A stretch of DNA of 64,000 nt from Agromyces lapidis (GTDB lineage Bacteria > Actinomycetota > Actinomycetes > Actinomycetales > Microbacteriaceae): positions 666,152 through 730,151 of the forward strand of contig NZ_WBIQ01000001.1 of assembly GCF_009749405.1 (NCBI RefSeq), in the 5' to 3' direction. Positions 40,701-48,704 of the stretch are shown one piece after another (within the stretch, counting starts at the first letter, position 1; every line of letters begins with the position of its first letter). A program made the position numbers and the translations under genes. The notes under the pieces are model-generated. The model was not told the origin of the DNA and ran no database searches. It saw only the letters and a program-made list of their open reading frames with translations.

Positions 40701-42394
40701 TCGAAGACGTCGGGCGCCTGCGCGACGCGCTCGGGGTGCCCGTGCCGCCGGGCGTCGCCGCGGCGTTCGAGGCGCACGTCGTCGACCCGCTCGGCGACCT
40801 CGTGAGCCGCTACGCTCGCAGTCACGGCCCGTTCACCGTCGACGACGTCGCCGCGCGATTCGGCGTCGGGGTGGCCGTCGCGCGGGGGGCGCTGCGACGT
40901 CTCGCCGATGAACGGCGGGTCGTCGAGGGCGAGTTCCGTCCGCACGGCACCTCGACCGAGTGGTGCGACGCCGAGGTCCTGCGCCGGCTCCGGCGCCGTT
41001 CGCTCGCAGCGCTGCGTCACGAGATCGAGCCGGCGCCGCAGCTCGCACTCGCGAGGTTCCTGCCGGCGTGGCAGCGCGTCGGCGCGGGAGTCCGCGGCAT
41101 CGACGGCGTGCTCTCGGCGATCGAGCAGCTCGAGGGCGCGCGGCTTCCGGCCTCGGCGTGGGAGTCGCTCGCGCTGCCGGCGCGCGTCGCCGACTACTCG
41201 CCCGCCATGCTCGACGAGCTGATGAGCTCGGGCGAGGTGCTCTGGGCGGGGTCGGGCGCGCTCTCGGGCGACGACGGCTGGGTGAGCCTCCATCTCGCCG
41301 AGTCCGCCCCGCTCACCCTGCCGTGGTCGCCAGAGGTCGATCTCGAGCCGCTCGAGCGCGAGGTGCTCCTCGCGCTCGGCTCCGGCGGTGGGTTCTTCTT
41401 CCGACAGCTCGCCGACGCCGTGGGCGCCGCGGGGTCGTTCGAGGCACCGCCCGACGACGCGGCCCTCGTCGACGCCCTCTGGTCGCTCGTCTGGTCGGGC
41501 CTCGTGACGAACGACACCGCGGCCCCGCTGCGCGCACTCGTCGGCGGCGGCCGCAGCGCGCACAAGCCGCAGCGTCCGAGCGCCCGCGCCCGAGCGCTCC
41601 GCGGGCGCAGCCTGCCGCGGGCGGCCATGCCGAGCCGCACCGGCCCGCCTTCGGTCGCCGGGCGCTGGTCGGTCCTCCCGGTCGCCGAGACCGACGCCAC
41701 CCGCCGCGGGCACGCCCTCGGCGAGACGCTGCTCGACCGCTACGGCGTCGTCACGCGCGGCACGGCCGTGGCCGAGGGGGTGCTCGGCGGCTTCGCGCTC
41801 GTCTACAAGACCCTGCGCGGCTTCGAAGAGTCGGGGCGCGCGCGGCGCGGGTACTTCGTCGAGCGTCTCGGTGCGGCCCAGTTCGCCGCCCCCGGCGCGG
41901 TCGATCGGCTACGGGCGCTCGTCGATCCCGCGAACGAGCCTGGCGAGGGCGGGGTCGCGTCCGAGTTCGCGGTCGGTTCGGCGCCCGCCGCCGGTTCGGT
42001 GCCCGGCAGACGCGGGCTCGGCCCGGCGCTCGTACTCGCCGCGACCGATCCGGCGAACGCCTACGGCGCGGCCCTGCCGTGGCCCGAACCGCCCGGCGAG
42101 AGCTCGCACCGGGCGGCCCGCAAGGCGGGTGCTATGGTGGTGATCGTCGACGGCGAGCTCATCGCCTACGTCGAACGCGGCGGCAAGACGGTGCTCGTCT
42201 ACCGCGACGACGAGCAACGGCTCGCGCTCGCGGCTCAGGCCCTCGCCGCGACGGTGATCGCCGGCCGGGTGCGACGCCTCGCGGTCGAGTCGGTGAACGG
42301 GGCGTTCGTGCTCGGCACGGCATTCGGCCGGGCGCTCGGCGCGGCCGGATTCGGTGAGACCCCGCGCGGAGTACGGCTCGATGCCCGAAGGTGA
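37784..42394 (+). CDS. lhr: ATP-dependent helicase Lhr
   Basis: A 1536-residue superfamily 2 helicase. The motor has Walker A PTGSGKT with Lys50, the DEIH box at residues 167-170, SATVRPL (motif III) and the QRLGRAGHQ motif VI. A winged-helix/beta-barrel region follows to about residue 870, and the last 650 residues are the Lhr-CTD found in the long bacterial form. Lhr-family helicases are single-stranded-DNA-dependent and linked to DNA crosslink and other repair. The 3' end overlaps the Nei glycosylase gene by 14 bases, so the two are translated together. A TTGAAT hexamer ends 6 bases before the ATG. Confidence 0.97.
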   Translation: MTEALAEFSPATRAWFTESFTEPTAVQRGAWQAISRGEHALVVAPTGSGKTLAAFLWAIDRLHHEASDPATTGTRVVYLSPLKALGVDVERNLRAPLVGIARTAAAHGLEVPEVSVGVRSGDTPASERRSLVARPPEILITTPESLYLMLTSQARETLRGVETVIVDEIHAVAGTKRGAHLAVSLERLDALLAKPAQRIGLSATVRPLDEVARFLSAAAPVTVVAPPSEKRFELRVEVPVEDMSRLPASDDATGSIWPHVEQAILDRVLAHRSSIVFANSRRLAERLTARLNELALEADEQAALLAAAAASGPPAALMAQSGQTSGAAPVVARAHHGSVSKEQRAEIEDELKSGRLRCVVATSSLELGIDMGAVDLVVQVESPPSVASGLQRLGRAGHQVGEVSRGVMFPKHRADLVHTAVASERMLAGRIETLRVPANPLDILAQQTIAAAAVDELDVEAWFETVRRSAPFQHLPRSAYEATLDLLAGRYPSDRFGELRPRVVWDREGGTISGRPGAQRLAVTSGGTIPDRGMFGVFLVGDDATGRRVGELDEEMVYESRVGDVFALGATSWRIQEITFDRVNVVPAFGQPGRVPFWKGDAIGRPAELGRALGGFMRELSSADEPDALARVAAAGLDANASANLLGFLADQRAATGAVPSDRTLVVERSRDELGDWRIILHSPYGMPVHAPWALAVGTRVRERHGVDGAAIAADDGIIVRIPDTGGEAPGAELFVFDAAELEPLVTEEVGGSALFASRFRECAARALLLPHYRPGQRSPLWQQRQKSAQLLEVASDYPTFPIILETLREVLQDVYDVPALVAVAGEIASRKIRVVETTTDSPSPFASALLFGYVGAFMYEGDAPLAERRAAALAIDQALLGELLGRVELRELLDPAVIDEVEAELQRLAPERRARGVEGVADLLRALGPLTPDEIAARVDAETDVGAAIADLLAARRAVRVGFAGREQLAAVEDVGRLRDALGVPVPPGVAAAFEAHVVDPLGDLVSRYARSHGPFTVDDVAARFGVGVAVARGALRRLADERRVVEGEFRPHGTSTEWCDAEVLRRLRRRSLAALRHEIEPAPQLALARFLPAWQRVGAGVRGIDGVLSAIEQLEGARLPASAWESLALPARVADYSPAMLDELMSSGEVLWAGSGALSGDDGWVSLHLAESAPLTLPWSPEVDLEPLEREVLLALGSGGGFFFRQLADAVGAAGSFEAPPDDAALVDALWSLVWSGLVTNDTAAPLRALVGGGRSAHKPQRPSARARALRGRSLPRAAMPSRTGPPSVAGRWSVLPVAETDATRRGHALGETLLDRYGVVTRGTAVAEGVLGGFALVYKTLRGFEESGRARRGYFVERLGAAQFAAPGAVDRLRALVDPANEPGEGGVASEFAVGSAPAAGSVPGRRGLGPALVLAATDPANAYGAALPWPEPPGESSHRAARKAGAMVVIVDGELIAYVERGGKTVLVYRDDEQRLALAAQALAATVIAGRVRRLAVESVNGAFVLGTAFGRALGAAGFGETPRGVRLDARR

Positions 42395-43175
42395 CAGCGT
42401 CCACCAGGCCGCGGCGCGACTGCGTTCGGCGCTCGCGGGCGAGGTGCTCACCCGCACCGAGTTCCGCGTGCCCGCGTTCGCGACGGTCGACCTCGCCGGC
42501 GAACGCGTCGACGAGGTGCTCGCCCGCGGCAAGCACCTGCTGATCCGCACACCGACGCGCACCGTGCACTCGCACCTGAAGATGGAGGGGGAGTGGCGCG
42601 TCCTCGCGCCGGGGGAGCGCTGGCCGAAGCCCGCGCACCTGGCGCGCGTCGTGCTCGAGACCCGCAGTTCTGTCGTGATGGGCTTCGAACTCGGACTCGT
42701 CGAGGTGCTGGCACGAGTCGGCGACGAGCAGGCGCTCGCGCACCTCGGCCCCGACCTGCTCGGCCCCGACTGGGATGCGGCGGAGGCGGTGCGCCGCCTC
42801 GCCGCGAGCCCGTCGACGCCGATCGCGGTCGCGCTCCTCGACCAGCGCAACCTCGCCGGGCTCGGCAACGTCTACGTCAACGAGCTGTGCTTCCTCCGAG
42901 GCATCCGCCCCACCCGAGTCGTCGGCGAGGTGCCCGAACTGCCGGCGGTCGTGGCGCTCGCCCACCGGCTGATCGTGGCGAACCGCGATCGCCGGGCGCG
43001 CGTGACCACCGGGATCGACCGTCGCGGCCGACGGCTCTGGGTCTACGGGCGCGCCGGTGCGCCGTGCCTGCGCTGCGGCACGGCGATCGAACGCGGCACC
43101 CTCGGCCGCGCGGTCCGCGCCGGCGACGACCCGCAGGAGCGGGTGGTCTTCTGGTGCCCGAACTGCCAGCGGTGA
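42381..43175 (+). CDS. nei: Fpg/Nei family DNA glycosylase (actinobacterial Nei2 type)
   Basis: A 264-residue base-excision repair enzyme that removes oxidised bases and cuts the abasic site. After Met removal the catalytic Pro1 and Glu2 (MPEGDSVHQAA) are intact. The C-terminal zinc finger has CLRCG and CPNCQ pairs (about residues 228-264). Helix-two-turn-helix NLAGLGNVYVNELCFLRG lies near 155-172. It starts 14 bases inside the lhr 3' end. Pairing of lhr and a Nei-type gene is frequent in actinobacteria and suggests a joint repair role. Confidence 0.95.
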   Translation: MPEGDSVHQAAARLRSALAGEVLTRTEFRVPAFATVDLAGERVDEVLARGKHLLIRTPTRTVHSHLKMEGEWRVLAPGERWPKPAHLARVVLETRSSVVMGFELGLVEVLARVGDEQALAHLGPDLLGPDWDAAEAVRRLAASPSTPIAVALLDQRNLAGLGNVYVNELCFLRGIRPTRVVGEVPELPAVVALAHRLIVANRDRRARVTTGIDRRGRRLWVYGRAGAPCLRCGTAIERGTLGRAVRAGDDPQERVVFWCPNCQR

Positions 43176-43202
43176 CACCGCAGTCCGGGCCGCGCACGTG
43201 CG

Positions 43203-43601
43203 TCAGCTGACGGGGCCGGTCCACTTCTCGCCGGGGCCCTGCCCGATCGGGTCGGGGATCGACGAGGCCTCGCGGAACGCGAGCTGCAGCGAGCGCAGTC
43301 CGTCGCGCAGCGAGCGAGCGTGCATGTCGCTGATCTCGGGCGCCCCCGCGGTGATGAGCCCGGCGAGGGCGTTGATGAGCTTGCGCGCCTCGTCGAGGTC
43401 GAGCTGCTCCTCGGGGTTGTCGGCCAGGCCGAGCTTCACTGCGGCGGCACTCATGAGGTGCACGGCTGCGGTCGTGATGATCTCGACGGCGGGCACCTCG
43501 GCGATGTCGCGCAGCGCGCCGTCGACCGACTCGTTGACGGCCTCCTCGTAGCGGTGGGTGGACTCGTCGGAACCCGGGGTGATGGGCGAACTATGTGACA
43601 C
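43203..43601 (-). CDS. DUF1844 domain protein
   Basis: A 132-residue acidic protein with the DUF1844 pattern: VPAVEIITTAAVHLMSAAAVKLGL at about residues 38-60, then LDLDEARKLINALAGLI. Its position divergent from infC is conserved in actinobacteria. Function unknown. The start is GTG 43601, with an AGGAAG site upstream. The first 35 residues are variable. It shares a 249-base divergent region with infC. Confidence 0.85.
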   Translation of the reverse strand: MSHSSPITPGSDESTHRYEEAVNESVDGALRDIAEVPAVEIITTAAVHLMSAAAVKLGLADNPEEQLDLDEARKLINALAGLITAGAPEISDMHARSLRDGLRSLQLAFREASSIPDPIGQGPGEKWTGPVS

Positions 43602-43611
43602 AGACTTCCTC

Positions 43612-43620
43612 TGCTAGACT
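43612..43620 (+). promoter_or_regulatory. Candidate extended -10 promoter of infC-rpmI-rplT
   Basis: TGCTAGACT contains an extended -10 (TGN-TAGACT). It would give an infC leader of about 225 bases. Confidence 0.5.
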
Positions 43621-43630
43621 GCTTCGGGCT

Positions 43631-43647
43631 CCGGGGCTTTCCCCCGG
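43631..43647. promoter_or_regulatory. Hairpin near the 5' end of the infC leader
   Basis: CCGGGG (43631-43636) pairs with CCCCGG (43642-43647) around CTTTC. No T-run follows. Confidence 0.45.
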
Positions 43648-43715
43648 TACGAAAGTGGAGATTCTCCCACCCGCGCATACCGCTTCATCAAGGTTACCGG
43701 GTCGATTGCACTCCG

Positions 43716-43753
43716 CTCCCACGCGGTGGTTCACCAGAACCGCAGCGGGGGAG
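43716..43753 (+). promoter_or_regulatory. Long hairpin in the infC leader
   Basis: Stem segments CTCCC/GGGAG, CGC/GCG and GGTTC/GAACC are separated by small internal loops and capped by ACCA. It is a candidate control element of this ribosomal protein operon. No match to the known L20 leader was verified. Confidence 0.5.
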
Positions 43754-43850
43754 TAGACAGGGTGCCGTATGAGTCGCGGTGAGATTCCGCGCGAAGTACG
43801 TGAATTCTCCTCCTTCGGCGCACAGACAGCTTGAGTAGAGGAGTACACGC

Positions 43851-44471
43851 ATCAGCGATCCCCGTACCAATGACCGCATCCGCGTTCCCGAGGTCCGCCT
43901 CGTGGGCCCCGGCGGAGAGCAGGTCGGCGTCGTGAAGATCGAGGTGGCCCTGCGGCTCGCGCAGGAGGCCGACCTCGACCTCGTCGAGGTCGCACCGAAC
44001 TCGAAGCCGCCGGTCGCCAAGATCATGGACTACGGCAAGTACAAGTACGAGGCTGCGCAGAAGGCGAAAGAGGCCCGGCGCAACCAGGCGAACACGATCC
44101 TCAAAGAGGTCCGGTTCCGTCTCAAGATCGACAAGCACGACTACGAGACCAAGATGAAGCGCGCCATCGGCTTCCTGAAGGCCGGCGACAAGGTCAAGGC
44201 GATGATCCTCTTCCGAGGCCGCGAGCAGTCGCGCCCCGAGATGGGTGTCCGCCTCCTCCAGCGCTTCGCCGAAGACGTGGTTGAGTTCGGCACGGTCGAG
44301 CACAACCCGACGATCGACGGCCGCAACATGGTCATGGTCATCGCGCCCCTGAAGAACAAGTCCGAGGCCAAGGCCGAGGCGAATGCACAGCGTGCTGCGG
44401 CGAAGGTGCGCCCGGCGGCGGAAGCCGCGGACGACGCCGACGCGCAGACGGCCGAGCCGACCGAGGCATAG
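43851..44471 (+). CDS. infC: Translation initiation factor IF-3 (AUC start)
   Basis: IF-3 binds the 30S subunit and proofreads start-codon choice. The 206-residue protein begins at ATC 43851: an in-frame TAG at 43836-43838 and the absence of any ATG, GTG, TTG or CTG before residue 17 leave no canonical start. An AGAGGAG site ends 7 bases upstream. The N-terminus so produced ([16 protein letters not shown]) is the conserved IF-3 opening. A rare start codon is a known device for IF-3 autocontrol. The C-terminus has an Ala/Glu-rich tail. Confidence 0.95.
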   Translation: MSDPRTNDRIRVPEVRLVGPGGEQVGVVKIEVALRLAQEADLDLVEVAPNSKPPVAKIMDYGKYKYEAAQKAKEARRNQANTILKEVRFRLKIDKHDYETKMKRAIGFLKAGDKVKAMILFRGREQSRPEMGVRLLQRFAEDVVEFGTVEHNPTIDGRNMVMVIAPLKNKSEAKAEANAQRAAAKVRPAAEAADDADAQTAEPTEA

Positions 44472-44525
44472 GCCAACACCCCCGTCCGTCACCCGCATGA
44501 CGGCAGAACCAAGGAGAAACACGAG

Positions 44526-44720
44526 ATGCCGAAGCAGAAGACCCACTCCGGGTCCAAGAAGCGCTTCAAGTTGACCGGCACCGGCAAGGTCAAGAAGCAG
44601 CAGGCAGGTATGCGCCACAACCTCGAGGTCAAGGCCTCGAAGCGCAAGGCGCGCCTCAACCAGGACAAGATCGTGGCTGCGCCCGACGCCAAGAACATCA
44701 AGAAGCTGCTCGGCCACTGA
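44526..44720 (+). CDS. rpmI: 50S ribosomal protein L35
   Basis: A 64-residue basic protein with the L35 pattern [21 protein letters not shown]. It has a good AAGGAG ribosome-binding site. It lies between infC and rplT in the standard operon. Confidence 0.98.
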   Translation: MPKQKTHSGSKKRFKLTGTGKVKKQQAGMRHNLEVKASKRKARLNQDKIVAAPDAKNIKKLLGH

Positions 44721-44752
44721 GCCGCGACACCCGTTAAGGAAGAAACAGAGTC

Positions 44753-45139
44753 ATGGCTAGAGTCAAGCGCGCAGTCAATGCGCACAAGAAGCGTCGCGTC
44801 ATCCTCGAGCGTGCCGAGGGCTACCGCGGTCAGCGTTCGCGCCTGTACCGCAAGGCGAAGGAGCAGGTCACCCACTCCCTCGTCTACTCGTACAACGACC
44901 GCCGCAAGAAGAAGGGCGACTTCCGTCGCCTCTGGATCCAGCGGATCAACGCGGCCTCGCGTCAGAACGGCCTCACCTACAACCGCCTGATCCAGGGCCT
45001 CGGCCTTGCGGGCATCGAGGTCGACCGCCGTATCCTCGCGGAGCTCGCCGTGAACGAGCCCGCGACCTTCGCCGCGCTCGTCGAGTCGGCCAAGAAGGCC
45101 CTCCCGGCCGACACCTCGGCCCCGAAGACCGCCGCGTAA
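44753..45139 (+). CDS. rplT: 50S ribosomal protein L20
   Basis: A 128-residue L20 with the signature [25 protein letters not shown] and [22 protein letters not shown]. It binds 23S rRNA early in 50S assembly. The C-terminus ends in TSAPKTAA. The coding sequence for this end, including the stop, is repeated twice more downstream. Confidence 0.98.
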   Translation: MARVKRAVNAHKKRRVILERAEGYRGQRSRLYRKAKEQVTHSLVYSYNDRRKKKGDFRRLWIQRINAASRQNGLTYNRLIQGLGLAGIEVDRRILAELAVNEPATFAALVESAKKALPADTSAPKTAA

Positions 45140-45250
45140 GAAGGCGACTGTCTCCACTGGGCCAGACACCTCGGCCCCGAAGACCGCCGCGTAAGAAGGC
45201 GACTGTCTCCACTGGGCCAGACACCTCGGCCCCGAAGACCGCCGCGTAAG
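45110..45250. repeat. Tandem 55-bp repeat duplicating the rplT 3' end
   Basis: Units start at 45110, 45165 and 45220 (exact 55-bp period, about 2.6 copies). Each begins with the codons for DTSAPKTAA and a TAA; the last copy is only about 31 bases long. The 24-base segment between coding copies is identical in the first two. The repeated stop codons mean only the first copy is translated in rplT. Confidence 0.95.
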
Positions 45251-45264
45251 CAGCCTCTTCTCCT

Positions 45265-45310
45265 CGAACGGCCCGGTCGCCCTGCAGCAGCAGGGCGACC
45301 GGGCCGTTCG
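45265..45310. terminator. Terminator of the infC-rpmI-rplT operon
   Basis: A perfect 20-bp stem (45265-45284 with 45291-45310) and a CAGCAG loop, followed by TTCG. The longest perfect hairpin in the window. Confidence 0.85.
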
Positions 45311-45363
45311 TTCGTCGCCACTCCGGGATTCCGAGGATGCCTCGGCCGGGGCATCCCGCTGAA

Positions 45364-45369
45364 TAGACT
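45364..45369 (+). promoter_or_regulatory. Leaderless -10 of the RNA methyltransferase gene
   Basis: TAGACT with 6 bases to ATG 45376. Confidence 0.5.
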
Positions 45370-45375
45370 GTGATC

Positions 45376-46176
45376 ATGCTCGAGAACCCCCGCTCGCCGC
45401 GCGTCCGTGCCGTCGCGAAACTCGCGAAGAAGGCCGCACGCGCCGAGAGCGGGCTGTTCCTGCTCGAGGGGCCGCAGGCCGTTTCCGAGGCCCTCGAGTT
45501 CCGGCCCGAGCTGGTCGTCGAGCTCTACGCGACCCCGACGGCGCTCGAGCGCCACACCGGCATCGCCGACAGCGCCGTCCGCGCCGCGGTCGAGGTCGAG
45601 TTCGTCACCGAAGAGGTGCTCGCGGCGATGGCCGACACGGTCACCCCGCAGGGCTTCGTCGCGGTGTGCCGTCAGTTCCCGACCGCAGTCAAAGACGTCT
45701 TCGCCGCAGGGCCGCGCCTCATCGCGATCCTCGAAGAGGTGCGCGACCCCGGCAATCTCGGCACGATCGTGCGTGCCGCCGACGCCGCCGGCGCCGATGC
45801 GGTGATCCTCACCGGGCGTGCCGTCGACCTCTACAACCCGAAGGTCGTCCGCTCGTCGACCGGGTCGATCTTCCACCTGCCGGTCGCGGTCGGCGCCGAT
45901 CTCGACGATGTGCTGCAGCGTGCCCGTGCGGCCGGCCTCACGGTGCTCGCCGCCGATGTCAAGGGTGAAGACCTGCTCACGGCACGCAACGACGGCGTGC
46001 TCGCGAACCCGACCGCCTGGCTGTTCGGCAACGAGGCCCGAGGCCTTCCCGATGAGCAGCTCGCCCTGGTCGATCGCGTCGTCATCGTGCCGATCTACGG
46101 CAAGGCCGAATCGATGAACCTCGCGACGGCCGCCTCCGTGTGCCTCTACGAGAGCGCGTTCGCACAGCGCAGCTGA
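45376..46176 (+). CDS. TrmH/SpoU family RNA 2'-O-methyltransferase
   Basis: A 266-residue SPOUT methyltransferase. The three knot motifs are [30 protein letters not shown] and [22 protein letters not shown]. The N-terminal part resembles the SpoU substrate-binding domain. It methylates ribose of rRNA or tRNA; a 23S rRNA target (TsnR/RlmB-like) is likely given the ribosomal gene neighbours, but the exact nucleotide cannot be told. Confidence 0.93.
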   Translation: MLENPRSPRVRAVAKLAKKAARAESGLFLLEGPQAVSEALEFRPELVVELYATPTALERHTGIADSAVRAAVEVEFVTEEVLAAMADTVTPQGFVAVCRQFPTAVKDVFAAGPRLIAILEEVRDPGNLGTIVRAADAAGADAVILTGRAVDLYNPKVVRSSTGSIFHLPVAVGADLDDVLQRARAAGLTVLAADVKGEDLLTARNDGVLANPTAWLFGNEARGLPDEQLALVDRVVIVPIYGKAESMNLATAASVCLYESAFAQRS

Positions 46177-46252
46177 CCGGCGAAACGAACCCTGCGGGTC
46201 ACGAAACGGTAACCGCGTCGTCGAACAGTGGCGGCAGGGTACGAAGTCTCCC

Positions 46253-46258
46253 TAGTTT
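46253..46258 (+). promoter_or_regulatory. Leaderless -10 of the glutamate transporter operon
   Basis: TAGTTT with 7 bases to ATG 46266. Confidence 0.5.
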
Positions 46259-46265
46259 TGGGGGT

Positions 46266-47054
46266 ATGGAGCCCACCCAGCCCGCGCCGCCGACCTCGAA
46301 CATCAGCGTCCGGCGCGGCGAACCGCTCGTGGTGATCGACCACGTCGACAAGCACTACGGCGAGCTGCACGTGCTCAACGACATCAACACGGTCGTGAAC
46401 CGCGGCGAGGTCGTCGTCGTGATCGGGCCCTCCGGGTCGGGCAAGTCGACGCTGTGCCGGGCGATCAACCGGCTCGAGACCATCGACTCGGGGTCGATCG
46501 CGATCGACGGCGAGAAGCTTCCCGAAGAGGGGGCGGCGCTCGCGAAGCTGCGCGCCGACGTCGGCATGGTCTTCCAGTCGTTCAACCTCTTCGCCCACAA
46601 GACGGTGCTCGAGAACGTCACGCTCGCGCCGATCAGGGTGAAGCGGATGTCGCGCAAAGACGCCGAGGCGAAGGCGATGCAGCTGCTCGAGCGCGTCGGC
46701 GTCGCGAACCAGGCGAAGAAGCTGCCCGCGCAGCTCTCGGGCGGCCAGCAGCAGCGCGTCGCCATCGCCCGTTCGCTCGCGATGAACCCGAAGCTCATCC
46801 TCATGGACGAGCCGACGAGCGCGCTCGACCCCGAGATGATCAACGAGGTGCTCGACGTCATGATCGGTCTCGCCAAAGACGGCATGACCATGATCGTCGT
46901 CACCCATGAGATGGGCTTCGCCCGCAAGGCGGCCGACCGCGTGCTCTTCATGGCCGACGGAAAGATCGTCGAAGAGGCGACCCCGGCCGAGTTCTTCGAC
47001 AACCCGCAGTCCGATCGTGCGAAGGACTTCCTCTCCAAGATCCTCGAGCACTGA
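46266..47054 (+). CDS. gluA: Polar amino-acid ABC transporter ATP-binding protein (GluA-like)
   Basis: A 262-residue ABC ATPase of the polar amino-acid (PAAT) type. Walker [10 protein letters not shown] is at residues 54-62, the signature LSGGQ at 157-161 and Walker B ends in Asp181-Glu182. It powers the two permeases encoded downstream. Order ATPase, binding protein, permease, permease matches gluABCD of Corynebacterium. The substrate could equally be glutamine or aspartate. Confidence 0.93.
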   Translation: MEPTQPAPPTSNISVRRGEPLVVIDHVDKHYGELHVLNDINTVVNRGEVVVVIGPSGSGKSTLCRAINRLETIDSGSIAIDGEKLPEEGAALAKLRADVGMVFQSFNLFAHKTVLENVTLAPIRVKRMSRKDAEAKAMQLLERVGVANQAKKLPAQLSGGQQQRVAIARSLAMNPKLILMDEPTSALDPEMINEVLDVMIGLAKDGMTMIVVTHEMGFARKAADRVLFMADGKIVEEATPAEFFDNPQSDRAKDFLSKILEH

Positions 47055-47117
47055 CCACCCAAAGACCTCCGCTGCCACGAGCGGCGAGGACCCAACGGAA
47101 AGAGAAGAGGCAGGGAC

Positions 47118-47984
47118 ATGAAACGCAGCAGAATCGCCCTCGTCGCCGCAGCGGCGGCGTCCGCGCTCCTGTTCGCCGGCTGTGCCGGTGACGGCGGCGG
47201 CGGAGACGCGGAGCCCACCGTCGAGGAGACGCCCGAGTTCGACGAGGGCACCACCATGGCCGAACTCGCCGAAGCGGGCGAGATCACCATCGGCACGAAG
47301 TTCGACCAGCCGCTCTTCGGTCTGGTCGGGCCGTCCGGCGACCCAGAGGGATTCGACGTCGAGATCGGCAAGATCATCGCGGGCAAGCTGGGCATTCAGC
47401 CCGACAGCATCAATTGGGTCGAGACCGTCTCGGCCAACCGCGAGCCGTTCATCGAGAACGGCCAGGTCGACATCGTCATCGCGACCTACACCATCAACGA
47501 CGAGCGCAAGCAGGTCGTGTCGTTCGCGGGCCCGTACTACCTGGCGGGTCAGTCGATCCTCGTGCTCGCCGACAACGAGGACATCGCGTCCGAGGAGGAC
47601 CTGGTCGGGCAGCCCGTCTGCTCCGTGACCGGTTCCACGCCGGCGGCGAACCTCAAGGAGCTCGGCGCCGAGGTCCTCGAGACCGACACGTACTCGAACT
47701 GCCTCGAGCCGCTCCGCAACGGCCAGGTCGTGGCAGTGTCGACCGACAACGTGATCCTCGCGGGCCTCGCCGCCCAGAACGAGGGCGAGTTCAAGGTCGT
47801 CGGCGAGCCCTTCACTGAAGAGCCGTACGGCATCGGCCTCGCACTCGACGACACCGACTTCCGCATGTGGATCAACGACGTGCTGGAGGAGTCGTACGAG
47901 GACGGCACGTACGAGGAGGCCTGGAACTCGACGGCGGGAACCATCCTGCCGTTCGTCGAGCCGCCGGCCGTCGACCGCTACTGA
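47118..47984 (+). CDS. gluB: Glutamate-type ABC transporter substrate-binding lipoprotein
   Basis: A 288-residue lipoprotein. The signal peptide ends in the lipobox LFAGC with lipidated Cys22, followed by a Gly/Glu-rich linker. The mature protein shows the periplasmic binding protein type II fold of the PAAT family (TIGTKFDQPLFGL, GFDVEIGKIIAGKLG, DIVIATYTINDERKQVVSFAGPYY). Two cysteines in the second lobe (VCSVTG and SNCLEP) may form a disulfide. AGAGAAGAGG-type purine-rich bases precede ATG 47118. Substrate likely glutamate. Confidence 0.92.
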   Translation: MKRSRIALVAAAAASALLFAGCAGDGGGGDAEPTVEETPEFDEGTTMAELAEAGEITIGTKFDQPLFGLVGPSGDPEGFDVEIGKIIAGKLGIQPDSINWVETVSANREPFIENGQVDIVIATYTINDERKQVVSFAGPYYLAGQSILVLADNEDIASEEDLVGQPVCSVTGSTPAANLKELGAEVLETDTYSNCLEPLRNGQVVAVSTDNVILAGLAAQNEGEFKVVGEPFTEEPYGIGLALDDTDFRMWINDVLEESYEDGTYEEAWNSTAGTILPFVEPPAVDRY

Positions 47985-47990
47985 TCCGAA

Positions 47991-48021
47991 GGTCCGGGCC
48001 CCGTCTCGCGGGGCCCGGACC
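47991..48021. terminator. Perfect 13-bp hairpin between gluB and gluC
   Basis: Stem 47991-48003 with 48009-48021, loop TCTCG. Probably stabilises the gluB 3' end or partly terminates, so that binding protein exceeds permease. Confidence 0.75.
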
Positions 48022-48053
48022 GCCCCATCCGATCCGCAACCGAGAGGACCCGC

Positions 48054-48704
48054 GTGGACGTCGTCATCGCGAACCTGCCCCTCTACCTCGAGGGCTTCGC
48101 CGTGACGCTGCTGCTGCTCGGCGTGAGCGGCCTCGGCGCGCTCGTGCTGGGCACGATCATCGCGGCGATGCGCATCTCGCCGATCGCAACGCTGCGCGGC
48201 ATCGCCACGGTCTACACCGAGATCATCCGGAACACCCCGCTCACGCTCGTCGTCCTCTTCTCGGTCGTGATCGTGCCGCTGCTGGGGGCCCGCGTGCCGT
48301 TCCTCCTCTCCGGCTTCATCGCGCTCGCGGTCTACACCTCGCCGTTCGTGGCGGAGGCGCTCCGCTCCGGCATCAACGGCGTGCCGATCGGGCAAGCGGA
48401 GGCCGCACGCAGCCTCGGGCTCGGGTTCGGCCAGTCCGTGGCGCTCGTGATCTTCCCGCAGGCGTTCCGCATGACGATCCCGCCGCTCATCAACGTCTTC
48501 ATCGCCCTCGCGAAGAACACGTCGGTGGTCGGCGGCGTCGGCTTCGTCACCGAACTCTTCGGGGTCGGGCGCACATTGGCCAACGCCCACGGCAACGCCG
48601 TCATCGCGATCCTCATCGGGGTCGCCTTCTTCTACCTCGTCGTGACCGTGCCGCTCGGCTTCCTCGCGACCCAGCTCGAGCGGAAATGGGTGGTGCAGCG
48701 ATGA
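48054..48704 (+). CDS. gluC: Glutamate-type ABC transporter permease (GluC-like)
   Basis: A 216-residue permease with about five membrane helices. The EAA loop that docks the ATPase reads EALRSGINGVPIGQAEAARSLGLG. The start is GTG 48054 after a GAGAGG-like site. It overlaps the second permease by 4 bases, and the two form a heterodimeric channel. Confidence 0.92.
   Translation: MDVVIANLPLYLEGFAVTLLLLGVSGLGALVLGTIIAAMRISPIATLRGIATVYTEIIRNTPLTLVVLFSVVIVPLLGARVPFLLSGFIALAVYTSPFVAEALRSGINGVPIGQAEAARSLGLGFGQSVALVIFPQAFRMTIPPLINVFIALAKNTSVVGGVGFVTELFGVGRTLANAHGNAVIAILIGVAFFYLVVTVPLGFLATQLERKWVVQR

Noticed and set aside
43902..44471. GTG 43902 as the infC start
   Set aside because: It would delete the conserved IF-3 N-terminus and has no ribosome-binding site.
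45110..45250. The rplT repeats considered as a CRISPR or mobile-element end
   Set aside because: Spacers are identical, not unique, and no transposase or inverted ends are present.
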